Notes: generated by a model from the letters alone, not told the origin. A stretch of 64,000 nucleotides of DNA from Blautia parvula (GCF_020215665.1 NZ_CP084061.1:3132001-3196000), one strand, 5' to 3'; positions 51,892 to 61,559 are shown, numbered from the stretch's first letter. A program made the numbers and translations.

Positions 51892-52776
51892 TTACCCTCT
51901 TTTGCAGCGTTTTAATATATTTTTCAGCTCTTCCACAGAGAATGTGTAATTTCTGTTGCAGAAGTGACAGTTCATCTCTATCTCTTTCCCCTCATCGATC
52001 ATTTCCTGCAGCTCTTTTCTGCCTACGCTGATCAGTGCTTTTTCTACCCGGTCTTTATCGCAGTTGCAGTAAAATTGTGTGGGAATCGTCTCATTGATTT
52101 CTATATCAAAGCCTTTCAGCAGGGTCTTCAGCAGAGATTCCGGTGTATGGCCTTCCTCCAGCATGGTTGTGACAGAGGTTACATCTTTCAGATTTTCTTC
52201 CAGCTGACTGATGACCGATTCCTCTGTAAAGGGCATGAGCTGGATGATAAAGCCGCCGGCCTGTTTTACCGTATTATCCTTTTCCATAAGGACACCAAGG
52301 CCTACGGATGAGGGAACCTGTTCGCTGGTAGCGAAATAATAGGTCAGATCCTCGGCGATCTCACTGGTCTGCAGCACGGTCTGGCCTACATACGGCTCCT
52401 TCAGACCCATATCTTTGATCACATTCATGAAGCCCACACCTACGGCTCCTGCCACGTCCAGCTTTCCCTTGTCATTTGCATGGAGGATGACATTTGGATT
52501 GCCCACATAGCCTTTCACATTGCCTTTGGAATCTGCGGTCACGGTTATGCCCTCCAGAGGACCTCCTGCCTTGACCTGCAGGGTCAGTAAATCTTTTTCG
52601 CCCTTCATCATGACGCCCATCATGCTTCCTGCGGTGAGGAGGCGTCCCAGGGCTGCTGTTGCCACCGGGCTTGTATTGTGCGCTGCCCGGGCGTGCTCTG
52701 TCAAATCTCTTGTGGTTGCAGCAAAAGCGCGGATCTGGCTGTTTGCTGCGGTTGCTCTTACTATATAGTCTGCCAT
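51892..52776 (-). CDS. hslO: Hsp33 redox-regulated chaperone
   Basis: 294 residues, normal length. N-terminal core with ARAAHNTSPVATAALGRLLTAGSMMGVMMKG and GPLEGITVTADSKGNVKGYVGNP. The C-terminal zinc switch has CNCDKDRVEKAL followed by NCHFCNRNY (C-x-C and C-x-x-C). Oxidation releases zinc and activates the holdase during oxidative stress, which suits an anaerobe exposed to oxygen. It precedes nadE on the same strand. Confidence 0.97.
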   Translation of the reverse strand: MADYIVRATAANSQIRAFAATTRDLTEHARAAHNTSPVATAALGRLLTAGSMMGVMMKGEKDLLTLQVKAGGPLEGITVTADSKGNVKGYVGNPNVILHANDKGKLDVAGAVGVGFMNVIKDMGLKEPYVGQTVLQTSEIAEDLTYYFATSEQVPSSVGLGVLMEKDNTVKQAGGFIIQLMPFTEESVISQLEENLKDVTSVTTMLEEGHTPESLLKTLLKGFDIEINETIPTQFYCNCDKDRVEKALISVGRKELQEMIDEGKEIEMNCHFCNRNYTFSVEELKNILKRCKRG

Positions 52777-52842
52777 GTTTTTTCTCCTTTTATTATAATA
52801 ACTCAGGCTAATCTTTGCCGGTACTGCCTGTAGTAATCGCTT

Positions 52843-53604
52843 TTATTTTCCGTTTTCCTGTGCAAGGATGTAGACGCGCTCACTATCTTCCTTTACCGGG
52901 TCATGGGTGAATGCGTCGTAAGCGGCGAGGAATTTCATGCCGGATGCCTCTATGAGCTGTCTGATCTCCTCCAGGGTGTAGGCTTTCTGGTAGTGGACTT
53001 CCTCGTATTTGCGGTAGAGGATCTCCCCGCCGTGTTCTTCCGGAATGAAGAGAGAGAGGTCGTATTCGTTGATGTTCTCCTCCTCGTCAAAATAGTTGTC
53101 CCAGATAAAACTGGCGTCCTCCCGGTCCTCCGCTATGGTCTGTTCGCCCAGTATCTCTCTGTATTTGTAGAAAGTGTTCAGGTCAAATATGAAAATGCCC
53201 TTAGGGTCCAGGTAGTTGTTGACCAGACGGAATACCTCCAGGAGGTCTTCCTTTTCTGTGATGTAGTTCATGCTGTCGCAGATGGAGACTACTGCCCGCA
53301 CAGTGCCGTAGAGCTCGAATTCGCGCATGTCCTGCAGAAGGTAGAGGATGTCCTGGCCGTCCTCCGCTTTTTTCTCCATGGCGATCTCCAGCATGTCCGG
53401 GGAGTTGTCAATGGCTATCATGTCGTAGCCGGAAGATGACAGGATCCTGGTGGCATTGCCGGTGCCGCAGCCTAATTCCAGGATTAGGCCGTCTTCTATA
53501 TTATATTCTTTCAAAAGCCCGGTGAGATATGCGCACCATTCTTCATAGGGGATGTTGTCCATGAAGAGGTCGTATACGCGGGCGAAGTTTTCGTAGGAAC
53601 TCAT
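52843..53604 (-). CDS. SAM-dependent class I methyltransferase
   Basis: 253 residues. Motif I is LILELGCGTGNATRIL, with the acidic end of strand 2 in MIAIDNSPDMLEIA. Then LLQDMREFELYGTVRAVVSICDSMNYITEKEDL. The protein resembles the YqeM/small-molecule methyltransferase group often found near hslO or comE genes in Firmicutes; the substrate is unknown. It lies 66 bp upstream of hslO on the same strand. Confidence 0.88.
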   Translation of the reverse strand: MSSYENFARVYDLFMDNIPYEEWCAYLTGLLKEYNIEDGLILELGCGTGNATRILSSSGYDMIAIDNSPDMLEIAMEKKAEDGQDILYLLQDMREFELYGTVRAVVSICDSMNYITEKEDLLEVFRLVNNYLDPKGIFIFDLNTFYKYREILGEQTIAEDREDASFIWDNYFDEEENINEYDLSLFIPEEHGGEILYRKYEEVHYQKAYTLEEIRQLIEASGMKFLAAYDAFTHDPVKEDSERVYILAQENGK

Positions 53605-53670
53605 GAGGGGCCTCCGTGGGGGTTTTTCTTTTTTATACTATCACGAAAAGGGGGGTGGTGCAAGAGGGAC

Positions 53671-53879
53671 GGGGAATCCGGTGCGGCGTCGGCGAGGGAG
53701 GGCTGTATCCCGGGGGCGAAGCGTTCCGCTGTCCGGAAGCTAACCTGCTCCCAGTCACTAAATTCGTCGGCAATGGCCTCCTCATTAAGTGTCTGGGGCA
53801 GGTGGATCTTCCGAACGCTCCACTAAGACATCGCCCCCGGGATACAGCCCTCCCTCGCCGACGCCGCACCGGATTCCCC
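53671..53879. repeat. 209-bp GC-rich fold-back sequence with 49-bp perfect arms
   Basis: Bases 53671-53719 are the exact reverse complement of 53831-53879. The 111 bp between also pair in large part (GCGTTC with GAACGC, CGGAAG with CTTCCG, ACCTGC with GCAGGT, CACT with AAGTG). The whole unit thus folds into one hairpin with arms near 100 bases. GC is well above the flanks, and no target duplication was found. Short open frames across it have no ribosome site. It stands between the methyltransferase and GH3 genes. Confidence 0.9.
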
Positions 53880-53924
53880 TGGGTATTGGATGGCCGCAGG
53901 GTTGTGGAAAGGAAAAGAAAAAAT

Positions 53925-53961
53925 CCCTCTCCTGCTTGTTATAGGGATAAGCGGGAGAGGG
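53925..53961 (-). terminator. Terminator of the Lpl-GH3 operon
   Basis: On the minus strand CCCTCTCC pairs with GGAGAGGG, extended by GCTT/AAGC, and is followed by ATTTTTTTC. It lies 24 bp after the GH3 stop codon. Confidence 0.88.
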
Positions 53962-53985
53962 TTTGTATTTGTATTTAGTTTTTTG

Positions 53986-56193
53986 TTATGGTAAGAGGGT
54001 GAATTGGGTTTGGTTGGTGGTGGTGCTGTCGGTGCCTATGTAGAGGTCGAAGGTGCCGGGTTCGCTTTCCGGGAGGGAGTGTTCGGTGAGGAAGCGGAGG
54101 TCCTGGTCGGTGATGTGGAAGGTTACTTTTTGGGATTCACCGGGGTGGAGGTGGATCTTGCGGAAGTGTTTCAGCTCTTTGACAGGGCGGACGACGGTGG
54201 CGGCTCTATCGTGGATGTAGAGCTGGATGACCTCGGTTCCGGAAAGGGGACCTTCATTTTTAATGGTTACGGATGCCTGGATGGTTTCGGTTTTGGCCAT
54301 TGCGGGCTTGTCCAGCTCTATGGGGGAGATAGAGAAGGTGGTGTAGCTCAGGCCGTAGCCGAAAGGATATAAGGGGGCATTGGGGATGTCCAGGTATTTG
54401 GAGCGGAAGCGGTCTTTGTCTGCTCCGGTATAGGGGCGGCCGGTGGAGTATTCGTTGTAATGGACCGGGACCTGGCCGACGCTGTAGGGGAAACTCATGG
54501 GGAGTTTGCCGCTGGGGTTAAAGGCACCTGTGAGAACATCCATGACCGCGTGGGCGCCTTCTGTGCCCGGCATCCATACCTGAAGGATGGCCTTGGCTTT
54601 ACCGGAAAGTTCTCGGATGTCCAGGGGTCTTCCGGAGAAGAGGATGACGGCAATGTTCTGGTTGACCTCGTAAATTTTGTTGAAGAGGGTCTGCTGGATC
54701 TCGGGGATCTGTATGTTTGCATTGCTGGTGGCCTCGCCGGACTGGACGTAGTGCTCGCCTAAAGGCATGATGATCAGGTCTGCTGTTTTTGCGGCTTCTA
54801 TGGCTTCTGTGAGCATCTTCTGCTGCTGCTCCGGTGAAATGGATTCCTCTGTCTGCTCTGTGAAGCCTTCCAGACGGATGTCATTTCCAAGGAGCGGACT
54901 GCCGGGATGGAAGGATACTTCTGTGCTGTCAAGGAATTCCAGGGCGGCTTCCCGGAGGGTCAGGGTGTCTTCCGGGCGGCCGATGAAGGACCAGGAGCCT
55001 GACATGCTGCGGTTATCTGTGTAGGGGCCTATGAATGCAATGTGCTGTCCTTTTTTCAGGGGAAGGACAGACTCGTTTTTCAGGAGGACGAAGGACTTGC
55101 AGGCGGCCTCTCTGGCAAGAGCTTTGTGTTCCTTACATAGGATGATTTCTTTTTCTTTGGACTCGTCTGCGTCTTTGTATGGGTTCTCAAAGAGGCCCAG
55201 TTTGTTTTTCAGCTCCAGAATGCGGAGAACTGCTTCATCCACCAGTTGTTCATCGAGGATACCCTCCTCTATGAGTGCTGTCAGATGTTCGGAGTAGATG
55301 CCGGTCATCATATCAATGTCAACACCGGCTTCGGCGGCTCTGACGGCTGCTTCTTTTCTGTCTTCACAGTATCCGTGGTAGATGATCTCCTCGATAGCGG
55401 CCCAGTCGGATATGAGGACTCCGTCAAAACCCATCTCCTCTCTCAGGATATGACGCATGAGCCATTTATTGCCGGTTGCAGGGACTCCGTTTATGGTGTT
55501 GAAGGAGGTCATGACCAGGGCTGCACCCGCGTCAATGCCGGCTTTGTAGGAGGGAAGGTAAAATTCGCGCAGGGTATGTTCTGAAAGCTCCACGGTGTTA
55601 TAGTCACGGCCTGCCGTGGGGGCGCCGTATCCCGCAAAATGTTTTACACAGGCAGCTATGTTGTAAGGCTCTTTCAGGTCCTCCCCCTGAAAGCCCCGGA
55701 CCATGGCCTCGGAGAAGAGGCAGTTCAGATAGGTATCCTCCCCGGTGGATTCCATGACTCTGCCCCAGCGGGCATCACGGACCAGGTCCACCATAGGCGC
55801 AAATGTCACGTGAAGGCCGCTGACAGCAGCTTCTTTGGCTGCGGCGGCAGCTAACTTTTCAGACAGCTCCGGCTCAAAAGTGGCGCCCTGCCCCAGGGGA
55901 ATGGGGAATATGGTGCGGAAGCCGTTGATGATGTCAAGCATAAAGAGCAGCGGAATCTTGTGAGGATGTTTTTCCATATAGTTTTTCTGGATCTCTTTTA
56001 TTTTTGACGCGCCAAGGGCACCTAAAACAGAACCGGCCTGGGATATATTCTCCTCTGTGAAGCCGTTTTCCTTCATAGGGCCTGTGATAACTGTGTCGTC
56101 CATGTAAAAATTGCCGGCCACCTGGAGCATCTGGTTAACCTTTTCCTGCAGGGACATGTCTTTTAAAAGTTCTGTTAACTGTTGTTTTGTCAT
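53986..56193 (-). CDS. GH3 beta-glucosidase
   Basis: 735 residues, BglX-like architecture. TIM-barrel domain with LLFMLDIINGFRTIFPIPLGQGATF, FAPMVDLVRDARWGRVMESTGEDTYLN, KHFAGYGAPTAGRDYNTVELSE and the nucleophile Asp in GVLISDWAAIEEI. The alpha/beta sandwich follows (GQHIAFIGPYTDNRSMSGSWSF) and a C-terminal fibronectin-III-like domain (ASVTIKNEGPLSGTEVIQLYI) ends it. No signal peptide, so it hydrolyses imported beta-linked oligosaccharides. It is the last gene of an operon with an Lpl-type importer and a YesM/YesN pair, 17 bp after the regulator. Confidence 0.95.
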   Translation of the reverse strand: MTKQQLTELLKDMSLQEKVNQMLQVAGNFYMDDTVITGPMKENGFTEENISQAGSVLGALGASKIKEIQKNYMEKHPHKIPLLFMLDIINGFRTIFPIPLGQGATFEPELSEKLAAAAAKEAAVSGLHVTFAPMVDLVRDARWGRVMESTGEDTYLNCLFSEAMVRGFQGEDLKEPYNIAACVKHFAGYGAPTAGRDYNTVELSEHTLREFYLPSYKAGIDAGAALVMTSFNTINGVPATGNKWLMRHILREEMGFDGVLISDWAAIEEIIYHGYCEDRKEAAVRAAEAGVDIDMMTGIYSEHLTALIEEGILDEQLVDEAVLRILELKNKLGLFENPYKDADESKEKEIILCKEHKALAREAACKSFVLLKNESVLPLKKGQHIAFIGPYTDNRSMSGSWSFIGRPEDTLTLREAALEFLDSTEVSFHPGSPLLGNDIRLEGFTEQTEESISPEQQQKMLTEAIEAAKTADLIIMPLGEHYVQSGEATSNANIQIPEIQQTLFNKIYEVNQNIAVILFSGRPLDIRELSGKAKAILQVWMPGTEGAHAVMDVLTGAFNPSGKLPMSFPYSVGQVPVHYNEYSTGRPYTGADKDRFRSKYLDIPNAPLYPFGYGLSYTTFSISPIELDKPAMAKTETIQASVTIKNEGPLSGTEVIQLYIHDRAATVVRPVKELKHFRKIHLHPGESQKVTFHITDQDLRFLTEHSLPESEPGTFDLYIGTDSTTTNQTQFTLLP

Positions 56194-56210
56194 GATCTTT
56201 CCTCTCTGTT

Positions 56211-57809
56211 TTACTGGTTTATTTTGAATTTTCTGCGGTATTCCAGGGGCGAGAATCCTGTGTTCTCCCGGAACATTTTTGTGAAATAGGAGAAATTGCT
56301 GTAACCTACATAAATGGATACGGTATTGATGGGCAGACTGCTCCGGGTCAGCATATTTTTTGCCTCCTCCACCCGTTTCTGCATCAGATAGGCACTGATG
56401 GAAATACCGGCCTCTTTTTTGAAGATTCTGGACATATAATCTACATTCAGATATACAAGCTCTGCCAGAGTCTCCCTTCTGATGTCCTGCTGGTAATGTG
56501 TGTCGATGTATTCTTTTAGCTGGTCTGCCACAGATTCACTTTTGTTGATATATTTCGTATATTCCACGGCAGCAGTCACCAGATGGGAGGCAAACTGCAT
56601 GGCGCCATCCACACTCTCCAGGGCCTCCTGGTAATACTGTTCGTTCTCACTTCCGGCAAACAGCAGATGGGCCTTGATCTCCCTTGCGGCAAGCCAGGAA
56701 TACGTTATCTGGGTAATGTCCATGCGGAAGCTTTTCAAAATGTCACGCGTGATCAGTTCACGCTCCGCAAGCTCTGTGAGATACTGCCGCATGCTGTTGA
56801 TCAGAGCTTCCGGTTTCTGCTCGCCGAGAAGGGTCTCCCACACCGTGCGCTGTTTATTCTGATAGGCAATGCAGGGCTGTCGGAAATCGGACAGATACAG
56901 GACTTTATCCCACACGGTCAGACTGTTGTCCCGCATCTCCTGCAGTTGGGCAAGGCAGTCCGCCAGATCACCGATCCCGGCGCTGCTGCCGGCTCCGCAC
57001 CAGATATCCATCTGCATGCGCTCCCTCAGCAGATTCCGGAAGGAGGAAAATACACCTTCCTCACTGAGCCGCTCCAGGTTCCCTGCAGTGCCCCGGCATA
57101 TGACCGTATAGCTGTCTTTCCGGCAGGGCAGGACAGTTTCCACAGCCACCTGATATTCCTCAGCCAATTCCCCCAGAATATTTTTTATGATAAATAAAAG
57201 AATATTTTCATCCCAGTGCTCTCTTTTTTCTCTTCCCCCTCTGCCGGACAGGTGCAGGAGCACAGCCAGAAATCTGTCCTCCGGTTTATGATCCAGATGT
57301 CTTTTGCTGATTTCCTCCTCTATGGCGGATTGTTTTATCCTGCCGGTGAGCAGTTCAGACCAGAAGTTTTTCAGAAGGATTTCCCTGTTCTGCTCCCAGA
57401 TTCTGCTCTCCTGACGATAAGCCTCGTAATTTAGCGCAGCCTTTACCCTGTCAGACGCTTTCTGAATGGCAGCGGTGAGTTTTTCAAAGTCTATGGGCTT
57501 CAGCAGATAATCCACACTGTCCAGGGCAATGGCACGGCGCGCAAAATCAAACTCTGCATAGCTGGTAAGAAATATAGCCTGTACCTCATACGCTTCTTTG
57601 CGCACCCATTCCATAAAATCAAAGCCGCTGCCTTTCGGCATGACAATATCACTCACGATCACATGGATAGGCATAAGTCCCATGACCGTCTGTGCCTGCT
57701 GCATGGAGGATGCCGTATAAATCTGCCCTATATCCAGCAGTTCCCAATCTACATTTTTCTTGATACTCTCTATCACATATTCCTCATCGTCCACCAATAA
57801 CAGATTCAT
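56211..57809 (-). CDS. YesN-type response regulator with AraC DNA-binding domain
   Basis: 532 residues from ATG at 57807-57809, preceded by GGGAGG; it overlaps the kinase gene by 26 bases. Receiver: NLLLVDDEEYVIESI, VIVSDIVMPKGSGFDFMEWV with the phosphorylated Asp, FLTSYAEFDFARRAI, DYLLKPIDF. C-terminal AraC motifs: RRETLAELVYLNVDYMSRIFKKEAG and INTVSIYVGYSNFSYFTKMFRENTGFSPLEYRRKF. It should activate this beta-glucoside operon on signal from the adjacent kinase. Confidence 0.93.
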   Translation of the reverse strand: MNLLLVDDEEYVIESIKKNVDWELLDIGQIYTASSMQQAQTVMGLMPIHVIVSDIVMPKGSGFDFMEWVRKEAYEVQAIFLTSYAEFDFARRAIALDSVDYLLKPIDFEKLTAAIQKASDRVKAALNYEAYRQESRIWEQNREILLKNFWSELLTGRIKQSAIEEEISKRHLDHKPEDRFLAVLLHLSGRGGREKREHWDENILLFIIKNILGELAEEYQVAVETVLPCRKDSYTVICRGTAGNLERLSEEGVFSSFRNLLRERMQMDIWCGAGSSAGIGDLADCLAQLQEMRDNSLTVWDKVLYLSDFRQPCIAYQNKQRTVWETLLGEQKPEALINSMRQYLTELAERELITRDILKSFRMDITQITYSWLAAREIKAHLLFAGSENEQYYQEALESVDGAMQFASHLVTAAVEYTKYINKSESVADQLKEYIDTHYQQDIRRETLAELVYLNVDYMSRIFKKEAGISISAYLMQKRVEEAKNMLTRSSLPINTVSIYVGYSNFSYFTKMFRENTGFSPLEYRRKFKINQ

Positions 57810-59571
57810 AAGTACCTCCCTGAACGGTTTTGTCTGCCTCCTTCTTCCCATGCTCCCGGAACGGGATATGGATATCCACTATGGCACCCTGCAGGGGACT
57901 GTTGTCAAAATTGATCTCCCCCTGTCCGCCGTAGTAGTAATGAAAACGCTTCAGGCAGTTTTCAATCCCCACATGTCTGCCGTTCTCGCTGATTCCCTTC
58001 CCCTGCCTAAGCCTTTCCAAAACATGCTTTGGAAATCCCTTTCCGGTGTCAGAGATATACAGATTGATATATTTCCCATCTTCCCTGTCCTCCGGAAATG
58101 CTGTAACTGAGATCAATATCTTCTCTTCCAGTGTCAGTGCATGCTTCGCCGCGTTCTCCACAAAGACCTGCAGCATGAAGGGAAATATCTCCCCGTTTTC
58201 GACCTCCTTATCGATCTCAATATAGTATTCAAAGCTGTCCGGATAGCGCAGAAGCAGTATTTTCAGATAGTCTTCGCAGTGCGCTGTCTCTGCCTTGACA
58301 GGCACCAGACCACTGGTGCTGCGAAATACATACTGGAGATAATCTGAGGTAGTCTTTGTCATCTTCTGCGCATTGCCGTACTGCTTGAAATCAATCATGC
58401 TGTATATAAAATTCAGACAGTTCAGATAAAAATGAGGGCGTATCTGCAGCTTCAGATAATCCATCTCTATCTTCTGCTTCTCTAATTCCTGCTCATACAG
58501 GGTGATCTTCAGGCGTCGGATCTGATGTATCATTCTTTTAAACTTGCCGTCAATCTGCTCCAGCTCCATCAGGTTGTTTTCCGTGATGTGGAAGGTATAA
58601 TCATCGTCATCGTATTTTGTCAGATTATCCGTAAATTCCCTCACCGGCTCCAGCAGATACTTTTTCAGGTATAAAAGGATCGCGGCTCCGGCCAGGACCA
58701 GTGCTGCTGCCAGGACTAAAAGGAATCCCAGACTGCCCATCATGACGCCCAGTATCTTGTCCCCTGATATCTTCATCTGAATGGTAAAGGGTGCCTGTTT
58801 CAGATTTTTGCTGAGTGAGTATCCGCTGTTTGCCTCCCTAAAATCCAGCTCCTGTTCTATGCCTTTGCTGGTGATCTGACCCGCCACCCGGTTCCTGGCA
58901 TCCACCAGGCGCACATATCCGTCATCGCCTACGATGGTGTCAGTGAAAGGCTCCAGAATACTTTTTACATTCACAAAACAGCCCATGTAAACATCCTGGT
59001 TCTGGGCTATTTTACAGATATAGTTTTCCTCGCCGCAGTCCATTTGGTTCCACTTTTTCTTGACCGAGTAGGAAGTGTCTGCAATGAGTCCCAGCTGGTT
59101 TCTCACTGCGTCTTCCAGGTCTTTATCAATATCATATCCCACCCCTGTCATGGTGAGCATGGTAAACATATCATTTTTCTTCAAATACAGGAAAAAGTGG
59201 TATTCTGTGCCATACTCCCACGCATAGGAGAGACAGATTCTCCGCAGGTTACTGACTGCATTATTTATTTTTACGGGGTCTCCGGAATGCTCCATGGTCT
59301 CAATATAGTCCCCCAATACAGAATACCCCTGATTCTTCTCCATAATATTGGAAAACAGGCTCCGGCTGATCCGCAGGAAACGGTTGTCCAATTCATCGGT
59401 ATAGAGCTTTGACATTTCGTCCATCTCCTGTATGGCCTGCTTTCTGGTTCTTTCAAGCAGCATGGCGCTGACGCCCGCGTACACAGCCAGCACCACCATG
59501 AGAATAATAAGGATGGCCTTCATCTGCTGGGCCATATTTTTTTGTTTTCTGTATTTCGGAACTTTCCTCAT
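57784..59571 (-). CDS. YesM-type sensor histidine kinase with variant H-box
   Basis: 595 residues. Membrane helices at about 17-38 and 275-297 surround a sensor domain. A HAMP-like segment follows (LEPVREFTDNLTKYDDDDYTFHITENNLMELEQIDGKF). The H-box reads LKLQIRPHFYLNCLNFIYSM, so the usual N-P-H-F-L-Y-N is R-P-H-F-Y-L-N with the His kept. The ATPase N-box is VFVENAAKHALTLE, with DTGKGFP. It lies 7 bp after the permease gene and overlaps its YesN partner. Confidence 0.9.
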   Translation of the reverse strand: MRKVPKYRKQKNMAQQMKAILIILMVVLAVYAGVSAMLLERTRKQAIQEMDEMSKLYTDELDNRFLRISRSLFSNIMEKNQGYSVLGDYIETMEHSGDPVKINNAVSNLRRICLSYAWEYGTEYHFFLYLKKNDMFTMLTMTGVGYDIDKDLEDAVRNQLGLIADTSYSVKKKWNQMDCGEENYICKIAQNQDVYMGCFVNVKSILEPFTDTIVGDDGYVRLVDARNRVAGQITSKGIEQELDFREANSGYSLSKNLKQAPFTIQMKISGDKILGVMMGSLGFLLVLAAALVLAGAAILLYLKKYLLEPVREFTDNLTKYDDDDYTFHITENNLMELEQIDGKFKRMIHQIRRLKITLYEQELEKQKIEMDYLKLQIRPHFYLNCLNFIYSMIDFKQYGNAQKMTKTTSDYLQYVFRSTSGLVPVKAETAHCEDYLKILLLRYPDSFEYYIEIDKEVENGEIFPFMLQVFVENAAKHALTLEEKILISVTAFPEDREDGKYINLYISDTGKGFPKHVLERLRQGKGISENGRHVGIENCLKRFHYYYGGQGEINFDNSPLQGAIVDIHIPFREHGKKEADKTVQGGTYESVIGGR

Positions 59572-59578
59572 GCGTTTT

Positions 59579-60481
59579 TTATCCTTTCACTGCCCCCAGA
59601 GTGATTCCCTCCGAGAAATATTTTTGAAGGAATGGATACACAATAAACAGCGGCAGCATGGCTATGAACGCAATGGCCATTCGGATGGATGTGGTGGGAA
59701 GCTTGGCGACCTCCGCGCCGATATTCCCCACAACTTTGCCGCTTGCCAGGTATTGGATATCCGTGATCATCTGGTTCAGAAGGTTCTGTATGCCGAACAG
59801 CTTCTGTCCCTGGTTTCCTGATAAATAGTATAAACCATTGGTCCAGTCGTTCCAATAGGCAAGTCCGGAAAAGAGTCCCATGGTCACAAGAATCGGCTTG
59901 CCCAGAGGCAGCACCACACTGGTAAATATCTTCATATGTCCTGCCCCGTCTATCTTGGCAGCTTCAAACAGGGCATCCGGTATGCTTGTAATGAAATAAC
60001 TCCGTATCATCAGCACATTGTTGGCGCTCAGAAGAAGGTTGGGAAGAAGAAGCGCAAAAATCGTATTTTTAATATGCAGGTAATTCACATACATCAGATA
60101 TGTAGGTACCAGGCCGCCATTGAAAAGCATGGTGAAAAATACGAAAAAGGTCAGTGCCCTTCTGTGGGGAAGGGTCTTAATGGTCAGCGGGTAAGCCATC
60201 AGCGCTGACAGACTGATATTCAGTATAGTGCCCACGACCGTCACAAATATGGTGATCCCATACGCGCGCAGTATTTTTTCTCCCTGCTTGATAATATACT
60301 GGTAAGCGTAAAGACTTAATTTCTCAGGAAAAAATGAGTAGCCGTTGCGAATCAGTGTATTTTCATCTGTGACGGAAGAAATGAACACCAGTACAAAAGG
60401 CAGTATAATGACCAATGTCATAAGAATCAGAATTATATTGATGAAAAACTGATACCGTTTTTCTTTTGCTGAATTTTTCAT
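59579..60481 (-). CDS. ABC importer permease (LplC-like)
   Basis: 300 residues with six helices. It begins with the usual INIILILMTLVIILPFVLVFISS and has the LplC pattern GYSFFPEKLSLYAYQYI and the EAA loop PDALFEAAKIDGAGHMKIFTSVVLPLGKP. It lies 10 bp after the partner permease on the same strand. No ATPase is encoded here. Confidence 0.94.
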   Translation of the reverse strand: MKNSAKEKRYQFFINIILILMTLVIILPFVLVFISSVTDENTLIRNGYSFFPEKLSLYAYQYIIKQGEKILRAYGITIFVTVVGTILNISLSALMAYPLTIKTLPHRRALTFFVFFTMLFNGGLVPTYLMYVNYLHIKNTIFALLLPNLLLSANNVLMIRSYFITSIPDALFEAAKIDGAGHMKIFTSVVLPLGKPILVTMGLFSGLAYWNDWTNGLYYLSGNQGQKLFGIQNLLNQMITDIQYLASGKVVGNIGAEVAKLPTTSIRMAIAFIAMLPLFIVYPFLQKYFSEGITLGAVKG

Positions 60482-60491
60482 TTCTCTCCTC

Positions 60492-61415
60492 CTAAAACAA
60501 TGCCTGTTCTTTATCTACTTTTCTCACGACCCAATTGCTCAGCATAACAATGGCAAATCCCACAATGGACTGGTACACGCCTGCCGCGGATGACATACTG
60601 ATATTTCCCCGCTCAATGAGCGCTCTGTACACATAGGTGTCGATCACATTGGTCGTCGGAAAGAGAACCCCGGAATTCATAGGCACCTGATAAAACAGGC
60701 CGAAATCCGAATAGAAAATACGTCCGATATTTAACAGAAGCAGAGTGATAATTGTGGGTACCAGACTTGGCAGGGTGATCTTTGTGATCTGCTGCCATTT
60801 TGTTGCACCGTCCAGGCTGGCTGCCTCATAGTAGGACGGGTCAATGCCGATAATAGAGGCAATATAGATCAGGCATCCGTACCCAACGCCCTTCCAGCAG
60901 TTAGCAAATACCAGGATAAACGGCCAGTATTTAGGCTGCTGATACCACTGCACCGGTTCTTTTCCCAGGGCGCTTAAAATGGTGTTGTTTATCAAGCCGT
61001 TCTCGGAACTGAGCAGTGCATAAACAATGTAGCTCAGTATTACCATGGACATGAGGAAAGGCAGCAAAATGGCGCTCTGGTAGAGCTTTTTCATTTTATT
61101 GTTCCGCACTTCACAGATCAATATGGCTACCGCAATACCTACTATCATATTTACGGCAATGAAGGCCACATTATAAAGCAGTGTATTTCTGGTAATGATC
61201 CAGGCATCCTTTGACTGGAATAAAAACTTGAAGTTATCCAGTCCGCACCAGGGACTTGCAAATATGCCTTTTGCAAAATTCAGCTTTTTAAAGGCAATCA
61301 CAATTCCACCCATGGGAATATAGTTGTTGATCAGCAGGTACAAAAGTCCCGGCAGCATCATCAGGTATAGGGGCCAGTGTTGCTTGTAGACACTGAGCCT
61401 GGATTTTTTCTTCAT
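60492..61415 (-). CDS. ABC importer permease (LplB-like)
   Basis: 307 residues with six helices. LplB-type N-terminus (WPLYLMMLPGLLYLLINNYIPMGGIVIAFKKLNFAKGIFASPWCGLDNFKFLF) and EAA loop PSYYEAASLDGATKWQQITKITLPSL. It pairs with the LplC-like permease. A hairpin separates it from the binding-protein gene 144 bp upstream. Confidence 0.94.
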   Translation of the reverse strand: MKKKSRLSVYKQHWPLYLMMLPGLLYLLINNYIPMGGIVIAFKKLNFAKGIFASPWCGLDNFKFLFQSKDAWIITRNTLLYNVAFIAVNMIVGIAVAILICEVRNNKMKKLYQSAILLPFLMSMVILSYIVYALLSSENGLINNTILSALGKEPVQWYQQPKYWPFILVFANCWKGVGYGCLIYIASIIGIDPSYYEAASLDGATKWQQITKITLPSLVPTIITLLLLNIGRIFYSDFGLFYQVPMNSGVLFPTTNVIDTYVYRALIERGNISMSSAAGVYQSIVGFAIVMLSNWVVRKVDKEQALF

Positions 61416-61458
61416 ATTTCTCCTCCTCTGTCTTATGAATGGTTTCTTTCCGGCAAAA

Positions 61459-61504
61459 AGGCTGCCGCGCTAAGAGCTTTTTCTGTTTCCTAGAGCGACA
61501 GCCT
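61459..61504 (-). terminator. Intra-operon attenuator hairpin
   Basis: On the minus strand AGGCTG and CGCT pair with AGCG and CAGCCT, followed by TTTTTG, between the binding-protein stop and the first permease. It has the same place and probably the same purpose as the hairpin at 41346-41385. Confidence 0.7.
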
Positions 61505-61559
61505 GCTGTCAAAAATGATCCTGTCTATTTATTGTTGACGGGCAGAGAATAAACAGTAA

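Noticed and set aside
53616-53978. Open frames across the long fold-back sequence (plus 53616-53978, minus 53633-53869)
   Set aside because: They arise from GC-rich inverted arms, lack ribosome sites and have low-complexity Pro/Arg/Gly translations.
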